Positions 51,261 through 57,267 of a DNA stretch of 57,267 nt are shown here, piece after piece; the stretch's first letter is position 1; the number at the start of each line of letters is the position of its first letter. The translations under genes and the position numbers were made by a program. The notes under the pieces were generated by a model that saw nothing but the letters and a program-made list of their open reading frames with translations, was not told the DNA's origin and did no database searches. This stretch comes from Oceanospirillum multiglobuliferum. GTDB lineage: Bacteria > Pseudomonadota > Gammaproteobacteria > Pseudomonadales > Halomonadaceae. The DNA lies in the NCBI RefSeq assembly GCF_900167095.1, contig NZ_FUXG01000019.1, positions 1 to 57,267 on the forward strand. Direction: 5' to 3'.

Positions 51261-53039
51261 ATGTTAACAAATGGTTTGGGCAAAAAGTCGCTAATGGCGA
51301 CTGCTCTAGTATCAGCGATGATGGTCGCAGGTACTGCATCTGCAAAAGTAACCGATGCAGATATCAATAATGATCACCTGACAACAGGTGATGTGGTAAC
51401 CAACGGTCTTGGTCTACAAGGTCAGCGTTTCTCCCCTCTAACCAAAGTCAATGCCAATACAGTAAAAGACTTGCGCCCAGTATGGTCGTTCTCTTTTGGT
51501 GGTGAAAAGCAGCGTGGTCAAGAATCTCAGCCGTTGGTAAAAGATGGTGTGATGTTCGTGACAGGTTCTTACTCTCGCTTGTTTGCAGTTGATGCGACTA
51601 CAGGTGATGAGCTGTGGCAGTACGATGCACGTCTACCAGACGGCATTATGCCTTGCTGTGACGTGATTAACCGTGGTGCTGCGCTGTATGACGATCTAGT
51701 TGTATTTGCAACGTTGGACGCTAAGCTAGTCGCGTTAGATCAGAAAACGGGTAAAGTGCGTTGGAAAAAAACCGTTGCAGACTATAAAGCAGGCTACTCA
51801 ATCTCTGCTGCGCCACTGGTTGTAAACGGCAAGATCATCACTGGTGTATCGGGTGGTGAGTTTGGTGTGGTAGGTAAAGTAGAAGCTTACGATGCTAAGA
51901 ATGGTACTTTGCTGTGGACACGTCCAACAGTTGAAGGCCATATGGGTTATACCTATAAAAATGGCAAAAAAGTTGAAGCCGGTATTTCAGGTGGTGAAGC
52001 GGGTAAAACTTGGCCGGGTGATCTGTGGAAGTCAGGCGGTGCGGCCACTTGGTTAGGCGGTACTTATGACGCTGAAACTAACCTGTTGTTCTTCGGTACG
52101 GGTAACCCTGCGCCTTGGAACTCTCACTTACGTCCAGGTGATAACCTGTTCTCTTCTTCTCGTTTAGCGATTAATCCTGATAACGGTAAAATCGTTTGGC
52201 ACTTCCAAACCACGCCACATGATGGCTGGGATTACGATGGTGTGAACGAGCTGATTTCGTTCAACTACAAAGAGAACGGTAAAACAGTAAAAGCGGCTGC
52301 AACGGCTGACCGTAACGGTTTCTTCTACGTATTGAACCGTGAAAACGGTGACTTTATCCGTGGTTTCCCATTTGTTGATAAAATCACTTGGGCAGAAGGT
52401 TTAGACAAAAACGGCCGCCCAATTTACGCCGCTAATGGTCGTCCAGGTGATCCACGTAAGAGTGCTGATGGTAAAAAAGGTGAGCCTGTTGTTGCAATTC
52501 CTTCTTTCCTAGGTGGTAAGAACTGGATGCCGATGGCATACAGCCAAGATACCGAGCTGTTCTATGTGCCATCAAACGAATGGGCGATGGACATTTGGAA
52601 TGAGCCAACCGCTTATAAGAAAGGCGCTGCCTATTTAGGTGCAGGCTTCACCATTAAGCCGCTACACGATGATTACATCGGTGTACTGCGCGCGATTGAC
52701 CCGAAAACCGGTGAAGAAAAATGGCGTTACAAAAACTACGCACCTCTATGGGGTGGCGTATTAACCACCAAAGGTAACTTGGTGTTTATGGGTAACCCAG
52801 AAGGCTATTTGATGGCATTTGACGCTAAGTCAGGTGAAATCAAGTACAAGTTCAATACAGGCTCAGGCATCGTAGGTTCTCCAATCACTTGGGAACAAGA
52901 CGGTGAGCAGTATGTGTCAGTTGTATCAGGTTGGGGCGGCGCAGTACCTCTATGGGGTGGTGAGGTGGCCAAACGTGTTAAAAACCTGAACCAAGGTGGT
53001 TCGGTTTGGACATTCAAACTGCCTAAAGAATACGAGTAA
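51261..53039 (+). CDS. PQQ-dependent alcohol dehydrogenase, lanthanide-type (PedH/ExaF-like)
   Basis: This 592-residue periplasmic quinoprotein has a Sec signal (about residues 1-28, ending ASA), an eight-bladed propeller and the adjacent disulfide cysteines of the family at 132-133 ([11 protein letters not shown]). Metal ligands are Glu200 (SGGEFG) and Asn282 (GTGNPAPWN). The catalytic Asp324 is followed two residues later by Asp326 (GWDYDGVNE). That extra aspartate marks lanthanide-dependent enzymes such as PedH and XoxF, and calcium enzymes lack it. The overall sequence is ethanol-type (PedH/ExaA), not methanol-type. Codon bias suggests high expression. AGGAG precedes the ATG. No cytochrome or pqq genes are adjacent. 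Confidence 0.92.
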   Translation: MLTNGLGKKSLMATALVSAMMVAGTASAKVTDADINNDHLTTGDVVTNGLGLQGQRFSPLTKVNANTVKDLRPVWSFSFGGEKQRGQESQPLVKDGVMFVTGSYSRLFAVDATTGDELWQYDARLPDGIMPCCDVINRGAALYDDLVVFATLDAKLVALDQKTGKVRWKKTVADYKAGYSISAAPLVVNGKIITGVSGGEFGVVGKVEAYDAKNGTLLWTRPTVEGHMGYTYKNGKKVEAGISGGEAGKTWPGDLWKSGGAATWLGGTYDAETNLLFFGTGNPAPWNSHLRPGDNLFSSSRLAINPDNGKIVWHFQTTPHDGWDYDGVNELISFNYKENGKTVKAAATADRNGFFYVLNRENGDFIRGFPFVDKITWAEGLDKNGRPIYAANGRPGDPRKSADGKKGEPVVAIPSFLGGKNWMPMAYSQDTELFYVPSNEWAMDIWNEPTAYKKGAAYLGAGFTIKPLHDDYIGVLRAIDPKTGEEKWRYKNYAPLWGGVLTTKGNLVFMGNPEGYLMAFDAKSGEIKYKFNTGSGIVGSPITWEQDGEQYVSVVSGWGGAVPLWGGEVAKRVKNLNQGGSVWTFKLPKEYE

Positions 53040-53069
53040 ATACTGATTTAAACATCAGTGGCTAATCTA

Positions 53070-53107
53070 ACAGCCCGTAGTGCTTTTGCACTACGGGCTG
53101 TTTTTAT
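53070..53107 (+). terminator. Terminator after the PQQ dehydrogenase
   Basis: ACAGCCCGTAGTGC (53070-53083) pairs perfectly with GCACTACGGGCTGT (53088-53101) around a TTTT loop, followed by TTTTATT. It is one of the strongest terminators of the window, fitting a highly expressed single gene. Confidence 0.95.
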
Positions 53108-53153
53108 TGCGGTCAGCTCTTTTTAATAGGTTGGAACAGGCTAACTTTTAACG

Positions 53154-53759
53154 TTATTCAACTGGCACAATATGCTCAGCGTATAAGGTATAACCCGCTT
53201 GAGCCAAAGCGGTATTTTCACCCGTTACAGACAACCGACCTGAAACCCACACTGCATCTTCTAGCTGCTTTTCAAGCAGAGGAATTTCGGTTTTAACATA
53301 AATGATTTGGTTAGACGGTGGCGGCGGCACATGCACACAGGCGCCAAAAAAAGGCACCAATAAAAACTCTGTAACGCCATCAGGGGTAATCTCCAATGGC
53401 ACCACATAACCCCCTAAGCGTACAGGTTGGCTATTCAGGGTTAGTACAACGGGGGCAGTTTGATAGGCTTTCTCCAGCTTCGCCATAATCTCTAACATCA
53501 GTGGATCGTCATCGGTCAACTGGGCGATTTTTTCTGGGTCATATTGGTCTAATATCGCATCTGCACGGTAGCCGTCAGGGATCAGATCCTCCCAGTCTAA
53601 ATCGAGTACAGCGCCATCCCATCGGCTTTGAATTTTAAAGGGTAGCTGATCAAAGCCTTCTGGCTTTGCGGTGTTGGCGTAACTGGTTTGCAGTGGCAGA
53701 AGTACCAAACTGACACTCAATAAACAGAGTTTTAGGCCGTAAATTAAACGTTGACTCAC
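53154..53759 (-). CDS. DUF3299 periplasmic protein of the zrg-like zinc operon
   Basis: This 201-residue protein has a Sec signal (about residues 1-28, ending YANT) and a soluble domain with the DUF3299 hallmarks: VRLGGYVVPLE (about 113-123) and LVPFFGACVHVPPPPSNQ (about 133-150), where the Cys and His could bind metal. It is the last gene of a four-gene unit (ZrgA, ABC ATPase, permease, this), each spaced by 21-43 bp. Its function is unknown; context points to zinc handling in the periplasm. Confidence 0.87.
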   Translation of the reverse strand: MSQRLIYGLKLCLLSVSLVLLPLQTSYANTAKPEGFDQLPFKIQSRWDGAVLDLDWEDLIPDGYRADAILDQYDPEKIAQLTDDDPLMLEIMAKLEKAYQTAPVVLTLNSQPVRLGGYVVPLEITPDGVTEFLLVPFFGACVHVPPPPSNQIIYVKTEIPLLEKQLEDAVWVSGRLSVTGENTALAQAGYTLYAEHIVPVE

Positions 53760-53795
53760 ATTAAAATCCTATTGAAATAACCTTTTAAAACACCG

Positions 53796-55076
53796 TTATA
53801 GGCGAATAGCCAAACCATCGGCCAGTGATGTTTTATAAGCGCGATAACCCGGCCACAAACCCACCAAAATACCACTGGCGGCAACGGATAATAATAGATT
53901 GAGCTCGGTTGGCGTGAGTGTTTTTATCTCAAACCAAATGCCCCACTCCGCGTAAAGCCAAGGCGCGGCCACCAGCAAAATGAGATAAAAAAGTAAGGTG
54001 CCAAAACCAAGACCCAGCAGCGTCAGCACAGAGGATTCTGTTACCAATAAGCTCATCACTTGCAGGGGGCGGGCACCAATAGCCCGTAAAATGGCCATCT
54101 CACGGCGGCGTTCATTCAGTCCGGTTAAAATAACCGCCATCAACCCAACCAAGGCACTGACCACCACAAATGCAGCCACAATCAATAACGCATTCTCCGC
54201 AACGGATACAAGCTGCCACACTTGCTGCAGCGCAACCGCAGGGATTACCGCCTGTAATGCCTCCCCTTTTTGATTGTTCAAATCGCGTTGCACTTTAAAC
54301 AGCTGTGTTTTTGACTTAACGCCCACCAATAAAGCGGTAATGGCTTTAGGTTGTAGCGCCTCTTCAGTGAAAGTGGCGTGAGACTGCTGGCGCTGCTGTA
54401 AGCGTGCACGCAGATCTGACACAGAAGGTTGCCCCCAGCCAATATGAATCGCCTCTAGGCTTTCAAGGCTGACCAAAATACTGCGATCAACAGGCGTCCC
54501 TGTTCGCGCCAAAATGCCGATTACCTGAAAAGGGTTATCATCATGAGATTTAAAGCTGGTTTTACCCATGCCGTGTGCAACAACCATTGGATCGCCGACT
54601 TTGTAACCCAGCTTTTGAGCAACCTCTGCCCCAATCACCGCTTGAAATAAGCCACTAAAAGCCTGACCACTGCTGAACGCCAAGCTTTGTTTCTGCCCAT
54701 ATTGATAGTGTTTGAAATAGCCCGTCTCTGTGCCGATTACTCGATACCCTTTGTGAGAGTCGCCCAGTGCTAATGGAATCGTCCAAGCCACATCTGGTCG
54801 GGCTTTGATCTGCTCCGCACTTTTCCAACTGATGTTGTTGCTGGCGTTACCCAAGTGAAAAACAGAGTACAATAAAAGTTGAACATCTCCGCTGGGCGCA
54901 CCAACAATCAGATCGGTTCCTGAAATGGTTTGATTAAAACTGGTGCGCGCTTCTGTACGTACTCGCTCAACCCCCAAAAGTAAAGCCACACTGAAGGCAA
55001 TGGTGATCACCGACAGCAGCACGGTTAAACGGCGGTTGCGCAAACTGCTGATAGAGAGTTTAAGCAGTGTTAACAA
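53796..55076 (-). CDS. FtsX/MacB-type ABC transporter permease
   Basis: This 426-residue membrane protein has one N-terminal transmembrane helix, a large periplasmic domain (about residues 45-280) and three C-terminal helices with the FtsX domain (about 290-420, with GLNERRREMAILRAIGARP). Such permeases pair with LolD-type ATPases and often work by mechanotransmission, not classical transport. The start is a TTG at 55076 with AGGAG 8 bases before it; no ATG is available. It lies between the ATPase and DUF3299 genes of the zrg-like operon. Confidence 0.87.
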   Translation of the reverse strand: MLTLLKLSISSLRNRRLTVLLSVITIAFSVALLLGVERVRTEARTSFNQTISGTDLIVGAPSGDVQLLLYSVFHLGNASNNISWKSAEQIKARPDVAWTIPLALGDSHKGYRVIGTETGYFKHYQYGQKQSLAFSSGQAFSGLFQAVIGAEVAQKLGYKVGDPMVVAHGMGKTSFKSHDDNPFQVIGILARTGTPVDRSILVSLESLEAIHIGWGQPSVSDLRARLQQRQQSHATFTEEALQPKAITALLVGVKSKTQLFKVQRDLNNQKGEALQAVIPAVALQQVWQLVSVAENALLIVAAFVVVSALVGLMAVILTGLNERRREMAILRAIGARPLQVMSLLVTESSVLTLLGLGFGTLLFYLILLVAAPWLYAEWGIWFEIKTLTPTELNLLLSVAASGILVGLWPGYRAYKTSLADGLAIRL

Positions 55077-55118
55077 GGCTTCAGCTCCTGTTGAATAAGC
55101 GAGAGTAATGGCCTTTGA

Positions 55119-55817
55119 TTAAGCCTCGTGGCGAAGTACGGCTTGATTAAGCTCGGGTAAGCGGATCATGCGAGAGAAGTGCTTCTGTAACTCGTCATCA
55201 TGACTGACAAAAATCAGGCTACTTTGGCTGTTATCGACTTCAGCGGTTAATAGCGCCAAAAACTGATCTCGACTCTGCTTGTCCAGTGCAGAGGTGGGTT
55301 CATCGGCGATAATAACAGGTGGTGAGCCAATCAGCGCGCGCGCAACGGCCACACGCTGTTGCTGGCCTATGCTTAATTGCGTGATAGGCTTTTGCCAAAG
55401 TGACTCAGATAAATCTAAATGGCGCAGTAACTGCTGCGCGGCATCTTTGGGGCTGGTGCCAGCGTGCTGCAACCGCAGTTTGCGCTGTTTAGAAAATTGG
55501 CAGGGCAGGGTCACGTTATCCAACACAGAGAGGTAGGGCAGTAAGTTGAACTGCTGAAATACCAACCCGATATTGTCTGCCCGAAAATGATCACGCTGCC
55601 CTGCGCTTAAGCTTTGCAGGGCTTGATGATCAATCAAAATCTCACCCTGCTGCGGCACCATGACCCCCGCTAAGAGCGAGAGCAAGGTGCTCTTACCGCA
55701 ACCACTGGGGCCATGAATAAATACTTTTTCACCCGCAGCAATGGTCAGCGACTCTATTTTTAACGTGGGCTCTGTTTGAGAGGGCCAAGTGAAGCTGACA
55801 TTTTGCAGTTCAATCAT
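55119..55817 (-). CDS. LolD/MacB-type ABC transporter ATP-binding protein
   Basis: This 232-residue cytoplasmic ATPase has Walker A HGPSGCGKSTLL (about residues 35-46), a Q-loop in VFQQFNLLPY (about 87-96), a signature LSIGQQQRVAVARAL (about 148-162; LSIGQ in place of the usual LSGGQ) and Walker B VIIADEPTSALD (about 168-179). It energises the FtsX-type permease encoded downstream, 42 bp after its stop. It begins 21 bp after zrgA, so the zinc operon reads zrgA-ATPase-permease-DUF3299. Confidence 0.92.
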   Translation of the reverse strand: MIELQNVSFTWPSQTEPTLKIESLTIAAGEKVFIHGPSGCGKSTLLSLLAGVMVPQQGEILIDHQALQSLSAGQRDHFRADNIGLVFQQFNLLPYLSVLDNVTLPCQFSKQRKLRLQHAGTSPKDAAQQLLRHLDLSESLWQKPITQLSIGQQQRVAVARALIGSPPVIIADEPTSALDKQSRDQFLALLTAEVDNSQSSLIFVSHDDELQKHFSRMIRLPELNQAVLRHEA

Positions 55818-55838
55818 ACCAATGTTATCCGGTTGGAT

Positions 55839-56432
55839 TTACCAAGTGAAAGTGCCGTTGGCTTCGCGCTCACCCACAAAAACACTACGATCAGAGACTG
55901 CTTCAATGCGTAAATGTTCCAGATGTGGCAACAGGTTAAACATTTTTACACTAAAAGGAGAGGCTTGCCCGCTTTTACAGTCAAAAGTGTAATTGGCAGC
56001 GATGTCGTTATGGCTGCTTTCTGCATGGGCATGATCTTTTTCATGAGCGTGATCGTCTTCATGGGCATGATCTTTTTCATGCGCATGATCCGCGTCATGG
56101 TCGTCATCTTTGAATGGAATCGAGAGAACTTTATCATCAAGCTGGCAATTTTTTGCAAACGCAAAAAGTTGCTCGGGTTGCTTCAATAGCCCTATCAATT
56201 TATCAAGCTGCTCATGTTCTGCCTCTGTTTTAGGCGAGTGCTCAAAACCCAGAAAACCATCGGCAGCACCCGACAACTCAACGCTCACCTGATGACCTTC
56301 CTGTGCCAGTTTTAAATGAATTACACCATGCTCATGGGCGGCATATTCAGATGCCAAGCTGCTCTGAGTATAAAGACTAGAAGAGAGCGCGACAGCGCCG
56401 ATCAATACGGGGGAAAATCTAAAGACTGTCAT
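55839..56432 (-). CDS. zrgA: ZrgA family zinc uptake protein (DUF2796)
   Basis: This 197-residue periplasmic protein has a Sec signal (about residues 1-26), the EYAAHEHGVIHLKLAQ start of DUF2796/ZrgA (about 28-43) and a His/Asp/Glu-rich run (about 108-142) made of repeated DHAHE units, a clear zinc-binding tract. In Vibrio cholerae ZrgA heads a zinc-regulated ABC system; this comes from memory. A Zur-like palindrome lies about 55 bp upstream of the start. The His-rich repeats have nearly identical DNA units and could change length. Confidence 0.9.
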   Translation of the reverse strand: MTVFRFSPVLIGAVALSSSLYTQSSLASEYAAHEHGVIHLKLAQEGHQVSVELSGAADGFLGFEHSPKTEAEHEQLDKLIGLLKQPEQLFAFAKNCQLDDKVLSIPFKDDDHDADHAHEKDHAHEDDHAHEKDHAHAESSHNDIAANYTFDCKSGQASPFSVKMFNLLPHLEHLRIEAVSDRSVFVGEREANGTFTW

Positions 56433-56484
56433 AACACCTGCCTATCTTTTGTTTATGTTACCCTGTAACAAGTCGGCGCACTAT

Positions 56485-56503
56485 AATGTTTTGTCGTAAC
56501 ATT
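56485..56503. promoter_or_regulatory. Zur-like palindrome upstream of zrgA
   Basis: AATGTT and AACATT flank 7 bases (TTGTCGT) in a 19-bp palindrome, the outer arms and length of the proteobacterial Zur box (AATGTTATANTATAACATT). The centre is less conserved. A second palindrome, GTTACCCTGTAAC, lies nearby at 56457-56469. Position just upstream of zrgA supports zinc-dependent repression. Factor binding is inferred. Confidence 0.6.
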
Positions 56504-56609
56504 TACAACCGAGAATCAAAATGTAGTGGGCTGAATCGTTAGTGAAAAGGCTGTAGGCGATTTACAGTCCAAGTATGGTTTATTATCGGGTATAGCCCGA
56601 GGCGTGATT

Positions 56610-56828
56610 GTTGTCAGCGCTTCAGAAAAGAGGTAAAAGAGAGCTTTATTAGAAAAAATAGTGAACCAAACGAGTGACTTGGGTGCGGAACAGGCCAAAA
56701 AGAACTCGTAGAGAAGCCACAGGTTGACAGGGAAAATATCGCGTTAAAAGCAATTCTCTAGAGTTCTGCGGTTGTTTAACAAGGGGGTATAGCCATGGCT
56801 TCGCCATCTGTATAGTTGTTTAATAGTT
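56610..56828 (-). repeat. Dispersed repeat of about 210 bp, copy B (inverted relative to copy A at 406-622)
   Basis: Its reverse complement aligns with 406-622 over almost the full length; the most conserved segment is the part corresponding to 509-532. One T-run is a base shorter than in copy A, which would shift any reading frame, arguing against coding. The end nearest the broken gene reads TTTAATAGTTAG, matching CTTAATAGTTAT in copy A. Together with zrgA's upstream region it fills the gap from 56433 to 56848. Confidence 0.8.
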
Positions 56829-56848
56829 AGAAAAAAGGGGGAGATGTT

Positions 56849-56998
56849 GTGTATCTTGAAAGTTTTATGGAACAATTAAAAAAGCAAGATACGACTGAAA
56901 AACAATATGATTTTTGTCGTAAATTTGTTCTTCATGGAACCCCTTACGTGTTTAATGGAAAAGATGATGACTTTTATGAGCTTAGCGGCAAATTCTGA
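56849..56998 (+). pseudogene. Small gene of unknown function, truncated by IS30 insertion
   Basis: A GTG start at 56849, 5 bases after AAAAAGGGGGAG, begins VYLESFMEQLKKQD and reads 49 residues to a TGA that lies within the IS30 terminal repeat. The last host-encoded residue is about Lys48, so the gene was longer. The strong ribosome binding site and coherent N-terminus (with FVLHGTPYVFNGKDDDFYEL) indicate a real gene. I do not recognise the family with confidence. It starts about 20 bp from one end of the repeat copy at 56610-56828, as the broken gene at 381 does from the other copy. Confidence 0.6.
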
Positions 56999-57007
56999 GT
57001 GCAACAC
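56995..57007 (+). repeat. IS30-family left terminal inverted repeat (IRL)
   Basis: The thirteen bases are identical to the reverse complement of 69-81. They mark the insertion point into the small gene starting at 56849. Target-site duplication cannot be tested because the other end of this copy is outside the window. Confidence 0.75.
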
Positions 57008-57035
57008 CTAATCCAATATCGGGTAAGGTGTTGTT

Positions 57036-57267
57036 ATGACATACAAAGAACTCAACATAGAAGAGCGTGCCACTATTCAAATTGGCCTGCTTCACAATCT
57101 CAGTCTGCGAAGTATTGCTCGCCTACTTGATCGAAGCCCCTCAACAATCAGTCGAGAGATTCGTCGTAACCAGCTTGCCGATGGCCTATACGAAGCACCT
57201 AAGGCTCAAGCCAACCGTCAGGCTCGAAGAGTAGGCTGTCGACCAGTGAAAAAGCTTGCTCAGGGTA
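57036..57267 (+). CDS. IS30-family transposase, N-terminal part (cut by window edge)
   Basis: The first 77 residues start MTYKELNIEERATIQIGLLH and include LSLRSIARLLDRSPSTISREIRRN (in outline), the helix-turn-helix typical of IS30-family transposases that binds the terminal repeats. QARRVGCRPVKKL follows, as usual before the catalytic DDE domain, which lies outside the window. The ATG follows a hairpin at 57002-57033, and no strong ribosome binding site is seen, consistent with low basal translation. Confidence 0.93.
   Translation, partial: MTYKELNIEERATIQIGLLHNLSLRSIARLLDRSPSTISREIRRNQLADGLYEAPKAQANRQARRVGCRPVKKLAQG

Larger units (their letters stand above)
56995..57267 (+). mobile_element. 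Left end of an IS30-family insertion sequence
   Basis: The element begins with the terminal repeat CTGAGTGCAACAC at 56995-57007, the exact inverse of 69-81 at the window start. A hairpin (CAACACCT at 57002-57009 with AGGTGTTG at 57026-57033) precedes the transposase ATG, a usual device to block read-through expression. The element runs off the right edge. Orientation equals that of the element at the left edge. Confidence 0.88.

Noticed and set aside
54100-55076. Permease of the zrg-like operon as a MacB multidrug exporter
   Set aside because: The FtsX-type fold is shared, but no fused MacB ATPase or MacA is present and the operon starts with ZrgA behind a Zur-like box.

Overview
The window looks like a chromosomal segment of a marine-type gammaproteobacterium, probably of the Oceanospirillales/Pseudomonadales side. 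This is inferred from gene order and protein resemblance, not from a marker search. Supporting signs are a Pseudomonas-like order mtnA/mtaD-ubiG-mupP with yciK nearby, yccA-tusDCB-tusE, aspS-ruvCAB-ybgC-tolQRAB-pal-cpoB-queE-queC, FabV as enoyl-ACP reductase, a class II DAHP synthase and a CcoM-like small protein. Base composition is moderate and coding density is high. There is no rRNA, prophage or CRISPR array.

Both edges are mobile. Bases 1-81 are the right end of an IS30-family element (transposase C-terminus plus terminal repeat), and bases 56995-57267 are the left end of an IS30-family element in the same orientation. Each IS end cuts a small host gene, leaving only its N-terminal part (61-381 minus; 56849-56998 plus). 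Just 5' of each broken gene lies a copy of the same non-coding repeat of about 210 bp, so the two copies are inverted relative to each other (about 406-622 and 56610-56828). The interior is ordinary chromosome.

Layout: (1) 0.6-3.6 kb, Fur-box-controlled iron(III) importer fbpAB without an adjacent fbpC. (2) 3.8-9.4 kb, MATE exporter, unknown protein, TusA, ABM-domain protein, YdgA-like protein, tRNA-Ser and YccA. (3) 9.5-10.9 kb, tusDCB-tusE sulfur relay for tRNA 2-thiouridine. (4) 11-13.5 kb, class I DAHP synthase, LysR regulator and FmdB zinc ribbon. (5) 13.7-25.4 kb, aspS, ruvC, a TRIC-type membrane protein, ruvAB, the Tol-Pal envelope system and queuosine genes queE/queC. (6) 25.4-32 kb, yciK, ABC-F YbiT, mupP, ubiG, mtaD and mtnA. 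(7) 32-34.5 kb, CheV and an EAL-like/HDOD signalling protein, then tRNA-Asn. (8) 34.6-38.4 kb, fabV, a small zinc-ribbon gene, lrgAB and an EamA transporter. (9) 38.5-41.3 kb, a cobalamin riboswitch followed by btuB and cobO. (10) 41.3-48.9 kb, LTA-synthase-like sulfatase, class II DAHP synthase, esterase, CcoM-like peptide, GGCT-like protein, AraC regulator with divergent peroxiredoxin, and GST. (11) 49-53 kb, a 7TM-DISM protein with a degenerate GGDEF motif, divergent from an orphan PQQ alcohol dehydrogenase that carries the lanthanide-type Asp-x-Asp motif. (12) 53-56.5 kb, a zrg-like zinc operon (ZrgA, ABC ATPase, FtsX-like permease, DUF3299) behind a Zur-like palindrome.

Metal acquisition recurs through the window: Fur-box iron import, B12-riboswitch cobalamin uptake, Zur-like zinc import and a lanthanide-type enzyme. 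The features judged most worth following are the symmetrical repeat/broken-gene/IS30 edges, the CcoM-like and zinc-ribbon small genes, the degenerate-GGDEF protein, the PQQ dehydrogenase and a perfect 28-bp palindrome between mupP and ybiT.
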